DNA of 64,000 bases from JAEXZL01 sp049943125 (GCF_049943125.1 NZ_CP188040.1:2852001-2916000), one strand, 5' to 3'. Counted from the first letter of the stretch, positions 42,395 through 51,761 are shown. The notes: generated by a model from the sequence alone, not told the origin. Program-made: numbers and translations.

Positions 42395-43984
42395 ATGAAG
42401 CTATATAATATCATGATTGTAGATGATGAGGCAGCTGTTCGAGAAGGAATGGTTAACAGGATCAAGTGGGAGGAGCTGGGCTTTAAAATAATAGCTGAAG
42501 CAGAAAATGGGGAGGAGGCTCTTGAAAAAGCGGAAGCCCTAGATATAGATTTGGTGCTTACGGATATAAAGATGCCCTTTATGGATGGGATAACCATGGC
42601 TGAGAGGCTCCTAAGGGATAAGCCTCATTTAAAGCTAATCTTTTTGACAGGCTTTGATGAGTTTGAATATGCACAGGAGGCTATAAGGCTAAAGGCTGTA
42701 GACTATATTTTAAAACCCATAAATTCCTTTGAAGTAAAGGATATGCTCATAAAGGTAAAGGGAATACTGGACAAGGAAATTGAAGAAAAGAGAAACCTAC
42801 AGATTCTTGAGGAAAGATATAGAGAAAGCCTCCCCTTTATCAAAATACAGTTTCTTCATGAGGTCTTAACAGGGACACTGAGTAATGAGGAGATAGCTTC
42901 TCGCATGAAGCTCTATAATATTTCTGTTGATATAGGCAGATACAGGGCTGTGAGCTTTTTTGATATCAGCTCACCAATAAATGAGGAGGAGCTGCGATTA
43001 AAGGAGCTTATAACAGTATCTGTTAAGAATATAGTAGACGAGGCCTTTCAGGGTAAATGTAATTTTATCAGCTTTATAAGCTTATCCAGTATTATTGTTA
43101 TAAGCTCCTGGCAGAAAGAGGCCTTGGGGGAGCTTATGGATATAAATAATAATGTATGTCTTACAGCTCAAAAAATCCTAAATGTTAGCGTTACCAGCGG
43201 TACTGGGAGGTTTTATAAGGAACTCACCGCTTTGAAAAAGTCATATATAGAAAGCAAGACTGCCGTTGAATATAAGGCTGTTATGGGTGAGGGCAGGGCT
43301 ATATACATAAAAGACATGGAAAGCCTCAGAGGGGAAGAGTCCATATTTGATACCATGGATGAAAAAAAGCTTCTACTAGCAATTAAGTTTGGGCCTGTGA
43401 GCCATATTGAGGAAAATATAAAGGAAATCGTAGACAAGCTCACTGGGGCTGAAATCAATGAATTTACTTATAACACCTATCTTTTAGGGGTATTAAATAC
43501 TTTGTTCTCCATAATTCAGAGCTATAAGCTGGATGAAAGAGAGATTTTAGGAGATAGAGAGCAGTGGTATACAGTGCTTTCTCGTGAGCTTTCAAAAGAG
43601 ATGCTTATGAATAAGCTCCTTAATATATCCATTAAAATGAATACCAGCATCAGTGAGAGACGGACAACCAGTACAAAAAAAATAGTGGAAGAAGCAAAAG
43701 AATACATAAATAACCACTATCATGAGTCAGATCTTTCCGTGGACAAGGTCTGTGGAAAAATTCATATAACTCCCTCATACTTTTCTACTATTTTCAAAAA
43801 AGAAACCGGGCAAAATTATATTCAGTATTTGACAGAGGTTAGGCTTAACAAGGCAGTGGAGCTATTAAGGGGGACAGATGATAAAACCTATGTAATTGCT
43901 CAAAAGGTTGGCTATGAGGAGCCTAATTATTTCAGATATGTTTTTAAGAAAAGGTTTAAAGTATCACCTTCCAGCTTTAGATGA
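42395..43984 (+). CDS. AraC-type response regulator (YesN-like)
   Basis: 529 residues: intact receiver domain (acidic pair in IMIVDDE, phospho-acceptor Asp57 in LVLTDIKMP, Thr in FLTGFDEF, Lys in ILKPIN), a middle region, and a C-terminal AraC pair of helix-turn-helix motifs (KVCGKIHITPSYFSTIFK, EEPNYFRYVFKK). Partner kinase is encoded 38 nt downstream. The module is the YesMN/LytS-YesN type that controls carbohydrate genes. CGGAGG precedes the ATG. Confidence 0.93.
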   Translation: MKLYNIMIVDDEAAVREGMVNRIKWEELGFKIIAEAENGEEALEKAEALDIDLVLTDIKMPFMDGITMAERLLRDKPHLKLIFLTGFDEFEYAQEAIRLKAVDYILKPINSFEVKDMLIKVKGILDKEIEEKRNLQILEERYRESLPFIKIQFLHEVLTGTLSNEEIASRMKLYNISVDIGRYRAVSFFDISSPINEEELRLKELITVSVKNIVDEAFQGKCNFISFISLSSIIVISSWQKEALGELMDINNNVCLTAQKILNVSVTSGTGRFYKELTALKKSYIESKTAVEYKAVMGEGRAIYIKDMESLRGEESIFDTMDEKKLLLAIKFGPVSHIEENIKEIVDKLTGAEINEFTYNTYLLGVLNTLFSIIQSYKLDEREILGDREQWYTVLSRELSKEMLMNKLLNISIKMNTSISERRTTSTKKIVEEAKEYINNHYHESDLSVDKVCGKIHITPSYFSTIFKKETGQNYIQYLTEVRLNKAVELLRGTDDKTYVIAQKVGYEEPNYFRYVFKKRFKVSPSSFR

Positions 43985-44022
43985 TAAGCTTTTAGAAAAT
44001 AAAAATTGACAAGGAAATTGCT

Positions 44023-45834
44023 ATGAGCAAAATAAATTTTAAAAGAGCCTTAGAAGGGTTAAAGAATCACTTTCCCTATTTGGGTATAAGATACGCAGTT
44101 TTTCTATCCTTTACTATAACTGCAGTTCTAGCTATTACCTTAACTGCTCTTACAATCTATTTGAGGTTTTCTCATCAGATAGAAGAAACGGTGCAGAATG
44201 AGAATAGAAATCTTGTTGAGCAGGCAAAGCTGTCTCTTAACACCTATCTTAGAGATATGATTGGTGTATCAGATGCCCTTTATTATAATATTATAAAAAA
44301 TAATGAATTAGAGGCTGATGAAATAGATGATAAGTTTGAGCTGATATATAATACCTACAGCAGCTATATAGATAAGCTGGTTGTTTTCTCCTCAGAGGGA
44401 GAAATACTAACCTCAGCACCAGCAGCAAGTCTTTCAAAGGATGCTGATGTAACCTCCGAGGAATGGTTTTTAAAGGCAAAGGAAAAACCTGAGAATTTTC
44501 ATTTCTTCAATCCCAGGGTTGAGAGGGTCTTTGCAGGAACTGATTATAGCTATGATTGGGTGGTGTATTTAAGCTCCTCTGTGGAAATAACAAAGGAGAA
44601 GGATACGGAGCAGGGAGTTCTGCTCATAGTACTAAAATACAATGGCATATCACAGCTTTTTGAAAATATACGGCTATCCAACGACGGCTATGTTTATTTA
44701 ATGGATGATAGAGGAAATATTATATATCATCCCTATCAGCAGCTCCTGGCCTCGGGGATAAAGGAAGAAAATAACCTTGAGCTAGCTGATTATAAGGATG
44801 GCAACTATGAAGATAAGCTTTTTGATGAAGAAAGGTCTGTGATAATAAATACTGTAGGTTATACAGGCTGGAGAGTAGTAGGTATAGTTTCTACGAAGGA
44901 TTTAGTAACCGTAGGAGTAGATAACGTACTTTTTCTTTTGATTGTTTTACTTTTACTTCTTGAAATGCTTATCTTAGTTAACACCTATATAACAAATAAG
45001 ATTACATATCCTATTAAACGCTTAGAAGAGTCTTTAAAGGGGCTAGAGGAGTATGGGAATAAAAGAGAGATATTTATTGGAGGCTACTACGAGGTTAGAA
45101 GCCTTGGGATATCTATTCAGAACATGGTTGACCGGTTGAAGCAGCTTACGGAAGAGATTGTAGAGGAGCACGTGGAGAAGCAAAAAAGTGAGCTCAACGC
45201 TCTCCAGGCTCAGATAAATCCTCATTTTTTGTATAATACCCTGGACATAATTGTATGGATGATAGAGCAGGAGGAATATGAAGGTGCTGTAAGAGCTGTA
45301 ACTGCTCTAGGGAGGTTCTTCAGGATAAGTATAAGCAAGGGTAAGAACATCATAACCGTTGCCAATGAGCTGGAGCATGTGGAGAATTATCTACTAATAC
45401 AGGAGTATAGGTATAAGGATAAGTTTAAATATAGAATTTCTGTGGATAAAGAGGTAATGAATATGTCCACAATAAAGCTGGCAGTTCAGCCTTTAGTGGA
45501 AAACGCCATATATCACAGCATGGATTATATGGATGGGGATGGACTAATAAATATAAGGGCTTTTATTAAGGATGGCAGGGTAAATATTGCAGTAGAGGAT
45601 AATGGTATGGGAATGACAGAGGAGACTGTTACCGAGCTTCTTAAGTCAGGACCTAAGTCCTCAAAGGGCTCTGGAATTGGTCTTAGAAATGTTCATGAGC
45701 GTATAAAGCTTTATTTTGGAGAGGAGTATGGTGTAGCCATTGAAAGCAAGCCGGATCATGGTACCTGTATAACCTTGGTATTTCCAGCGATACCCTATGG
45801 AGAATTGGAGGAGAATAATTCATGGGAAAAGTAG
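44023..45834 (+). CDS. Sensor histidine kinase (YesM-like)
   Basis: 603 residues: transmembrane helix (~25-48), extracellular double-Cache domain (~50-300, ending GWRVVGIVSTKDL), second helix (~308-328), HAMP (~330-385), and a His-kinase domain with phospho-acceptor His in INPHFLYNTLD, N-box LVENAIYHS, and ATP-lid boxes VEDNGMGM and GSGIGLRNV. It phosphorylates the preceding regulator. The stop overlaps the next sugar-binding protein gene by 13 nt, which argues that the binding proteins are part of the sensor. Confidence 0.93.
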   Translation: MSKINFKRALEGLKNHFPYLGIRYAVFLSFTITAVLAITLTALTIYLRFSHQIEETVQNENRNLVEQAKLSLNTYLRDMIGVSDALYYNIIKNNELEADEIDDKFELIYNTYSSYIDKLVVFSSEGEILTSAPAASLSKDADVTSEEWFLKAKEKPENFHFFNPRVERVFAGTDYSYDWVVYLSSSVEITKEKDTEQGVLLIVLKYNGISQLFENIRLSNDGYVYLMDDRGNIIYHPYQQLLASGIKEENNLELADYKDGNYEDKLFDEERSVIINTVGYTGWRVVGIVSTKDLVTVGVDNVLFLLIVLLLLLEMLILVNTYITNKITYPIKRLEESLKGLEEYGNKREIFIGGYYEVRSLGISIQNMVDRLKQLTEEIVEEHVEKQKSELNALQAQINPHFLYNTLDIIVWMIEQEEYEGAVRAVTALGRFFRISISKGKNIITVANELEHVENYLLIQEYRYKDKFKYRISVDKEVMNMSTIKLAVQPLVENAIYHSMDYMDGDGLINIRAFIKDGRVNIAVEDNGMGMTEETVTELLKSGPKSSKGSGIGLRNVHERIKLYFGEEYGVAIESKPDHGTCITLVFPAIPYGELEENNSWEK

Positions 45835-46760
45835 AAAAGTTTATAAGCTTTATAATATTGCTTGTACTAATTGTTCTCCTAGCAGTGCTCTTTAAGCGGC
45901 TCTATACACCTCAGGAGGTGGTAAAAACTTATCAGGTGGCAGTTATAATGGATAATTCTGCGGAAGAATACTGGAAATATATTATGCTGGGAGCGGAAAA
46001 AGCAGGTATAGATAATAATATGGATCTGCGTTTCGTTGGTATGTATGTGGATATGACGGAGGGAGAGCAGCTATCCTATATAGAAAGAGAGATAGAGAAT
46101 AAGGTGGACGCTATCGTCCTAGCCCCAATTAACAGCCAAGCCCTTGAACTGTGGTTAGAGGAAAAGAAAATATCCATTCCTATAATATCCCTGGGGGAAG
46201 AGATAAACTCTCAAAAGGTTATAAAACACATCTCCGTTGATAATTATACTATGGGGGAGCATTTGGCAGAAGTCCTGGCTAAGGATGCTCCGCAGGAAAC
46301 CTCTTATATATTTTACCCCCATGGAGCAGTAGGGGGGATAGAGGAAAGATATAATGGGCTAATTAATAAGCTTAGGGAGCTTAGAATTGCTTATGAGACC
46401 GTGTATGTAAATAGAGAGGACTTAGAATATGGAAATCTTTATGCTGCTTCTATGGATCCTTCAGGAAGTGCTATTGGTTTAATCCCTGAGATTACAGAGC
46501 AGCTATCAGAAGCCTTTGGAGAGGATAGAAGAGTATATGGTGTAGGTATTACCGATAATATTTTAAGGGGTCTTGAGAAGGGGAGTATTTCAAAGGTAAT
46601 AGCTCAAAGTGATTATGATGCAGGGTATTTAAGTATAAACTGGCTATACGGCTATTTAGAGGAAAAAAAGAATGAAGAGGTATTTTTGGAGATATATGAG
46701 GTGGATAAAAATAATATGTTTACCATGCCCTTAGAACAGATTTTATTTCCCATATCCTAG
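45822..46760 (+). CDS. Membrane-anchored sugar-binding protein (family 4, sensor type)
   Basis: 312 residues with an uncleaved N-terminal membrane helix (~6-25) instead of a lipobox, then a ribose/galactose-binding fold (YQVAVIMDNSAEEYWKYIMLGAEKAG, DAIVLAPINSQALELWLEE, VIAQSDYDAGYLSINWLYGYL). Together with overlap with the kinase gene and lack of an ABC permease, this suggests a co-receptor that presents the sugar to the kinase, as described for XylFII-LytS in Clostridium. Ligand unknown. Confidence 0.85.
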   Translation: MGKVEKFISFIILLVLIVLLAVLFKRLYTPQEVVKTYQVAVIMDNSAEEYWKYIMLGAEKAGIDNNMDLRFVGMYVDMTEGEQLSYIEREIENKVDAIVLAPINSQALELWLEEKKISIPIISLGEEINSQKVIKHISVDNYTMGEHLAEVLAKDAPQETSYIFYPHGAVGGIEERYNGLINKLRELRIAYETVYVNREDLEYGNLYAASMDPSGSAIGLIPEITEQLSEAFGEDRRVYGVGITDNILRGLEKGSISKVIAQSDYDAGYLSINWLYGYLEEKKNEEVFLEIYEVDKNNMFTMPLEQILFPIS

Positions 46761-46779
46761 ACAAGGCAGAGGTGAAAAA

Positions 46780-47804
46780 ATGAAAGGATTAAAAATATTC
46801 AGTGTACTATCAGGCTTTATTATCCTTGTGGTAGCCATCTATTATGGTTATATAAGGGAGGGGGAAGAGAGCCCAGAGAAGAATAAAGTAATTAAAATTG
46901 GAGTTGCTCTTTACTCAGAGGAGGATGTTTTCATTTCCAACATCATGGCTGGTATGTGGACTAAGGCTAAGGAACTAGAGGACAGCACTGGAATTCAGAG
47001 CTATATTAACATAGCTGATTCTAAGGAGGATCAATTTGTACAGAATGATCAAATAGAAAGATTTATAGCTCTAAATTATGATGTCCTATGTGTGAATTTA
47101 GTTGATAGAACTAATGCTGCTCACATTATTGATATGGCAAGGGATGCGGATATTCCCTTAGTGTTTTTTAATAGGGAACCTGTCCAGGAGGATATGGAAA
47201 GGTGGGAAAAGGTATATTATGTGGGCACTGATGCTAGAAAGTCAGCAGAGCTGCAGGCAGATATGATAATTTATTCTTATAAGGACAACCCTGGAAGAAT
47301 TGATATAAATGGAGATGGAATTATTCAATATATCATGCTGGAGGGAGAAAGCCGACATCAGGATACTCTTATTCGTACTGAGGTATCTATAAAGGCCTTA
47401 AAGGATGCGGGCCTTGAGGTGGAAAAGGTTGATGGAGCAATTGCCAATTGGGATAGAAGTCAGGCAAAGACCTTAGTAGAAAGGATATTTAAAAAGCATA
47501 AGGATGAAATAGAGCTGATAATTTCTAATAATGATGATATGGCTTTAGGAGCTGTACAGGCATTAGAGGAGCTGGGGATTAGCTTTTCAAATATAGTAGG
47601 GATTGATGGAACTGTACAAGGCTTAGAGGCTGTGCAGGAAAAAAAGTCTTAGGGACGGTAAATGTAAATATTGAAGCACAGGCAGAGGCTATTTTTAATC
47701 TGGCATATATGCTAGCTCTGGATATTAGCCCGGAAAAATCAATGAATATTGATCCTTATAAATCTGTGAGAGTGCCCATGGCCATTACAGTAAGTGATGA
47801 TTAA
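46780..47804 (+). CDS. Galactose/glucose-binding-like protein (MglB type), apparent -1 frameshift at 47640-47646
   Basis: The first frame (46780-47652, 290 residues) has an N-terminal membrane helix and a MglB-like fold (IKIGVALYSEEDVFI, YDVLCVNLVDRTNA, IISNNDDMALGAVQALEELG, GIDGTVQGLEAVQE). It stops early at TAG 47650. The -1 frame from 47646 to TAA 47802 encodes the missing C-terminus (VLGTVNVNIEAQAEAIFNLA and on to RVPMAITVSDD), exactly what MglB homologues have after AVxEGK. The break is at a run of seven A that contains A_AAA_AAG in the correct phase. It may be a sequencing error, a mutation, or programmed frameshifting. Confidence 0.8.
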
Positions 47805-47859
47805 ATTCTTTTTATATGAAAAATATTCATTTCTAATTAAAAATATTATTATAGCTAAT

Positions 47860-47897
47860 GGTATATATGAGTATTATTTCTCTTATATACCTTTTTT
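47860..47897 (+). terminator. Rho-independent terminator
   Basis: 8-bp outer stem GGTATATA/TATATACC (47860-47867, 47884-47891) with further inner pairs, then six T. Confidence 0.8.
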
Positions 47898-48026
47898 GAT
47901 AAGGAGTTATTTACTTTGAGGTTGTTTTGTGCAATAATTTTAAGTTGAATGATGAAAATTGAATTAATGTGACATAATAATTTTAACATAAAATATTTAA
48001 TAAATAGATGTTAGTGAGGGGCTAAA

Positions 48027-49532
48027 ATGGAGATTGGATTTGATCACAAGAAGTATTTAGAAGAGCAGTCGAAGTACATACTAGAAAGAGTTAATAATTA
48101 TGATAAGCTTTATTTAGAATTTGGGGGTAAGCTGCTATTTGATATGCATGCTAAGAGGGTTCTTCCTGGTTTTGATGAAAATGCTAAGATAAAGCTATTA
48201 CACAAGCTGAGAGAGAAGGCTGAAATAGTTATCTGTGTTTATGCTGGTGACATTGAAAGGAATAAGATTCGTGGAGATTTTGGAATCACCTATGATATGG
48301 ATGTTCTAAGACTCATCGATGATTTGAGAGCTTATGAGCTGGATGTAAATAGCGTGGTTATCACAAGATATCAGGAGCAGCCAGCTACAAATGTCTTCAT
48401 TAACAAGCTGGAGAGAAGAGGAATTAAGGTCTACAAGCACAGGAGTACAAAGGGCTATCCTACGGATGTAGATACCATTGTCAGTGATGAGGGCTATGGC
48501 CAGAATCCTTACATAGAAACTACTAAGCCTATAGTAGTAGTTACTGCACCAGGACCAGGAAGCGGTAAGCTTGCTACCTGTCTAAGCCAGCTTTACCATG
48601 AATATAAGAGGGGAAGAAGTGCAGGCTATTCAAAATTTGAAACCTTCCCTGTGTGGAACATACCTTTAAAGCATCCTTTAAACATAGCTTATGAAGCTGC
48701 TACAGCAGATCTTAAGGATGTAAATATGATTGATCCCTTCCACCTGGAAAGCTATAATTTTAAGGCAGTAAACTATAATAGAGATATAGAAATGTTCCCT
48801 GTCCTAAAGAAGATTATTGAAAAAATCACCGGTGAAGAAGCGGCGTACAAGTCTCCTACTGATATGGGAGTAAACCGCGTAGGCTATGGAATAACCAATG
48901 ATGAAGTGGTTCAGAAGGCTTCAAAGGATGAGGTTATTAGAAGATTCTTCAAAACTCAAGTGGAATACAAAAAAGGCTATGTAGATATAGATACCCTAAA
49001 TAGAGTTAAGTTCATAATGGAAGAGCTTCAACTGAAGGAAGAGGACAGAAAGCCAGTTACTGTGGCAAGAGAATATGCTTCCAGCTATAAGGTTAAAAAC
49101 TGCACAGAGCACTGCCCAGTAGTGGCCATGGAACTTCCCGACGGCACTATCCTAACAGGAAGAAGCTCAGAGCTGATGAACTCCACAGCAGCACTGATCC
49201 TCAATTCCGTTAAGCACATTGCCAAAATCTCTGATGGAATACACCTTATTTCCCCAGTGATACTGGAGCCAATACTTAACTTAAAATCAAAGAATTTAGG
49301 CATCAGAAATACTGCCTTAAACTGTGAAGAGGTGCTCATCGCCCTAAGCATATGTGCCGCCACAAACCCAACAGCCCAAGTAGCCATGGAAAAGCTATCT
49401 GAGCTAAGCGGATGCCAGGCACACTCCACTACAATTCTAAGCAGAAGCGATGAGGAGACCTTTAGAAGGTTGGGGATTGATGTAACTAGTGATCCGGAGT
49501 ATCCTTCGGAGAGTTTGTATTATAATAATTAA
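48027..49532 (+). CDS. DUF1846 (UPF0371) family protein
   Basis: A 501-residue soluble protein of the DUF1846 family: FDHKKYLEEQSKYI at the N-terminus, EFGGKLLFDMHAKRVLPGFD, VTAPGPGSGKLATCLSQLYHE with a P-loop-like GPGSGK, and GCQAHSTTILS at the end. Full length for the family. The biochemical role is not established. It is monocistronic, and its stop codon is followed within one base by the purine-rich heptamer tract. Confidence 0.92.
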   Translation: MEIGFDHKKYLEEQSKYILERVNNYDKLYLEFGGKLLFDMHAKRVLPGFDENAKIKLLHKLREKAEIVICVYAGDIERNKIRGDFGITYDMDVLRLIDDLRAYELDVNSVVITRYQEQPATNVFINKLERRGIKVYKHRSTKGYPTDVDTIVSDEGYGQNPYIETTKPIVVVTAPGPGSGKLATCLSQLYHEYKRGRSAGYSKFETFPVWNIPLKHPLNIAYEAATADLKDVNMIDPFHLESYNFKAVNYNRDIEMFPVLKKIIEKITGEEAAYKSPTDMGVNRVGYGITNDEVVQKASKDEVIRRFFKTQVEYKKGYVDIDTLNRVKFIMEELQLKEEDRKPVTVAREYASSYKVKNCTEHCPVVAMELPDGTILTGRSSELMNSTAALILNSVKHIAKISDGIHLISPVILEPILNLKSKNLGIRNTALNCEEVLIALSICAATNPTAQVAMEKLSELSGCQAHSTTILSRSDEETFRRLGIDVTSDPEYPSESLYYNN

Positions 49533-49858
49533 AAGAGCAGAGATGAGCTAAGAGGTAAGAAGTAAGAGCTAAGAGTTGAAGAGCAGAGAAGAGAGAATAG
49601 AGAAAAGAGAAAAGAGAAAAGAGCTAAGAAGTAAAAGGTAAGAGCTAAGAGTTGAAGAGCAGAGAGAAGAGAAAAGAGCAAAGATAAAAGATAAAATATA
49701 GAAGCAAAGGATAAAACAGAGGATAAAGCAAAGGAAAAAGGATAGAAGTAAATAAAAGGATAAAGCAAAGGATTAAGGATAGAAGTAAATCAAAGGATAA
49801 AGTAAAAGATAAAAAATAAATTAAAAGATATAGTAACAAAGGATAAAAATAAAAAAAG
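49533..49858. repeat. Heptamer-periodic purine tract
   Basis: About 325 nt almost without C or T, arranged in 7-nt units (GAGCTAA, GAAGTAA, AGAAAAG, TAAAAGA, GGATAAA-like) that drift from AGAG-rich to GGATAAA-rich. It contains an exact 28-nt direct repeat at 49562-49589 and 49638-49665. The sense strand is purine-rich and starts right after the DUF1846 stop. The unit resembles the - strand of the tract at 25602-25790. Open frames inside it are low-complexity and not genes. Confidence 0.85.
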
Positions 49859-49871
49859 TAAATCTGATAAG

Positions 49872-49912
49872 AAAGAGCTTGTGCGCTGATGATGGTGCAG
49901 GGCTCTTTTTGT
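49872..49912 (+). terminator. Rho-independent terminator
   Basis: Stem AAAGAGC/GCTCTTT (49872-49878, 49902-49908) plus weaker inner pairs, then TTTTG. It would end the DUF1846 transcript, so the purine tract is transcribed as 3' UTR. Confidence 0.7.
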
Positions 49913-50027
49913 TTGCTTGTTTGTTTTGGCAGGTGATTAGGGGAGGAGGGAAGAAATGTTTTGATGGTTATCGGTAAGTGGTTAGTTATGAAAAGATGAG
50001 AATAAAGTTAAATTAAGTGGTAAATAA

Positions 50028-50036
50028 TGCTATAAT
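50028..50036 (+). promoter_or_regulatory. Extended -10 promoter element
   Basis: TGCTATAAT at 50028-50036, 42 nt before the Nudix ATG; -35 is poor (TTAAAT at 50008-50013). Confidence 0.5.
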
Positions 50037-50077
50037 TTGTGTATAAATAGCTATTTTTTACAAAGGCGAGGAAAGAT

Positions 50078-50395
50078 ATGGGAATTGAATTTAATGTTAT
50101 TGCTATCTTTGATTGTTCGAATAAACATATACTTATGTGTAGGAGGAGAAAAAATCCTTATAAAGGGCTATATAATTTAGTAGGAGGGAAAATAGAAAAA
50201 GGAGAAGATGGGCTAGCTTCGGCTTATCGTGAGTTAGAGGAAGAGACTAGTATCTCTAAAAATGATATTAAATTGACTCATTTGATTGAGGCTACACAGC
50301 ATAGAAGATGGATAAGAGTGGTCAGAGATATATATTATTATAGGCTCTATATCCATTATCTCAATTATCTACAATTTGTCCTTAAAAACCAATGA
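50078..50395 (+). CDS. Nudix hydrolase, probably C-terminally truncated
   Basis: 105 residues. The Nudix box is complete (GKIEKGEDGLASAYRELEEE, then TSI; G-x5-E-x7-RE-x2-EE), so the metal/pyrophosphate site is present. But after residue ~80 the sequence turns into Tyr/Leu-rich RDIYYYRLYIHYLNYLQF, not the expected final beta-strand and helix; typical enzymes are 130-160 residues. The last ~70 nt overlap a membrane-protein remnant in another frame, so the 3' end was probably replaced by a deletion. Activity doubtful. Confidence 0.75.
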   Translation: MGIEFNVIAIFDCSNKHILMCRRRKNPYKGLYNLVGGKIEKGEDGLASAYRELEEETSISKNDIKLTHLIEATQHRRWIRVVRDIYYYRLYIHYLNYLQFVLKNQ

Positions 50396-50654
50396 AAAAT
50401 ATAGTAAGGTTATAATTAGCTCTGCTTTAATGGGATTTCTTCTTTCTTGTATGTTTTCTTTAATTGATCTTGTTGTAGACCATTATAAAGTTATACAAGG
50501 AGTGCCAGATGGAAGTTTCTTGACTTTAGGAGAAACGATATCGGAGTTTTCGGATGATTTGTTTTTAATTGTTCTTATAATTATGTGTTCAGTTACTTTA
50601 ATTTCATTTATAGGCACAACAATATACTCAAAGATTTTTAGGAAAATTGCATAA
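50316..50654 (+). pseudogene. Membrane-protein remnant lacking its start
   Basis: From 50316 a frame without start codon encodes one transmembrane helix (IYIIIIGSISIISIIYN), then LKTNEKYSKVIISSALMGFLLS and a third helix near the C-terminus (LIVLIIMCSVTLISFIGTTIY). The first helix is only meaningful if read through from upstream, where the frame is blocked by TAA at 50313. It looks like the C-terminal ~110 residues of a membrane protein joined to the Nudix gene by deletion. A shorter product from TTG 50376 is conceivable. Confidence 0.55.
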
Positions 50655-50677
50655 CTCTATTGAGGGTATTTATACTA

Positions 50678-50723
50678 AAATATGGATTAAGGGAACTTTA
50701 AAAAGTTCCCTTAATCCATATTT
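50678..50723 (+). terminator. Long perfect hairpin, probable terminator
   Basis: 21-bp perfect inverted repeat (50678-50698 with 50703-50723) around a 4-nt loop, ending in TTTGTTATT. Its core AAGGGAACT recurs in the hairpin at 53278. From here to 51007 I see only a 12-codon frame (50944-50982) with a Shine-Dalgarno. Confidence 0.75.
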
Positions 50724-50943
50724 GTTATTATCAACACTATTCTTTAACATGACCTTTCTTTTAAATGAAAATGCTTTGAGATCGGTTAAGAGTGTTTAAA
50801 ATTTTCTGTTATAAATTTAGGGATTTGTATTTTTTTATATTAGATAATTCTTGAAGGCTATGTCCAAAATACTGTTGATTTTTGACGATAAATAGCATAT
50901 AACAATATTAGGAAATAATATCTAAAAAAGGAGTTGATTGTAC

Positions 50944-50982
50944 ATGCCTACTATGAAAGACGCATTAGATATATGTATGTAA
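50944..50982 (+). CDS. Tiny frame, possible leader peptide or gene remnant
   Basis: Twelve codons (MPTMKDALDICM) preceded by AAAGGAG with suitable spacing and ending 25 nt before the CPBP gene. It may be the stub of a deleted gene or a leader peptide; no further evidence. Confidence 0.2.
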   Translation: MPTMKDALDICM

Positions 50983-51007
50983 AGAATAGAGAGAGGAGTA
51001 TTCTAGG

Positions 51008-51703
51008 ATGAAAAAGCTATATGAGAAAAGTGAAATATGGTTTGCTGTATTGTGGATTATTATCTATACCCTTGTAATGGGGAATCTTAGAAATAATTTT
51101 GGAGATGCAAGTCCATATCCTTTAATAGGATTATTGGTAATTGCGATCGCTATAACAAGCTTTATTGTAAAAAATAAACTTGTGGTAAAGTATGGACTGG
51201 TTGGCTTGTCGGATGTTAAGAAATATTTATATTTCATACCGTTTGTTCTTTTAGCTACAGTGAACTTTTGGTTTGGCGTATCTATGCACTATGATTTGTT
51301 ACATCAAACATTTTCAGTTATTACTATGGGACTTGTTGGCTATGTTGAAGAAATAATATTTAGAGGCTTGTTATTTAAGGCAATAGAAAAGGATAGTGTT
51401 AAAAAGGCAATTATTATATCTGCAGTTACTTTTGGTGCTGGACATATCATAAACCTTCTTACAGGACAGGCGACAGCAGATACTTTTTTTCAAATTGGTT
51501 ATGCAATAGCAATCGGATTTGCATTTGTAATGGTATTCTACAAGAGTGGAAGCCTAATTCCATGTATCATTACACATAGTGTTGTTAACATTACATCGAA
51601 ATTTTCAAATGCTTCATCCAATGTATGGGATTACCTTGCAGCTTTGTTTATTATCATAGTTGCAGGGGGATATGCTTTATATCTACATAAACGAGTAAAA
51701 TAA
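51008..51703 (+). CDS. CPBP family intramembrane metalloprotease (Abi/CAAX type)
   Basis: A 231-residue membrane protein with 6-7 hydrophobic helices. The CPBP motifs are present: EEIIFRGLLF (EExxxR), FGAGHIINLL (FxxxH) and the third-motif HSVVNIT. Members cleave prenylated or bacteriocin-related substrates or act in self-immunity. No bacteriocin genes are seen beside it. The ATG follows AGAGGAG. Confidence 0.9.
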   Translation: MKKLYEKSEIWFAVLWIIIYTLVMGNLRNNFGDASPYPLIGLLVIAIAITSFIVKNKLVVKYGLVGLSDVKKYLYFIPFVLLATVNFWFGVSMHYDLLHQTFSVITMGLVGYVEEIIFRGLLFKAIEKDSVKKAIIISAVTFGAGHIINLLTGQATADTFFQIGYAIAIGFAFVMVFYKSGSLIPCIITHSVVNITSKFSNASSNVWDYLAALFIIIVAGGYALYLHKRVK

Positions 51704-51761
51704 GTTCTTTTGCTATAAAGTCCACCTCTCATCCCGCATCATAAGCTTAAATAAATTTATA

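Noticed and set aside
49529..49839. Leu/Ser-rich open frames on the - strand in the purine tract
   Set aside because: Low-complexity artefacts of the heptamer repeat without start signals.
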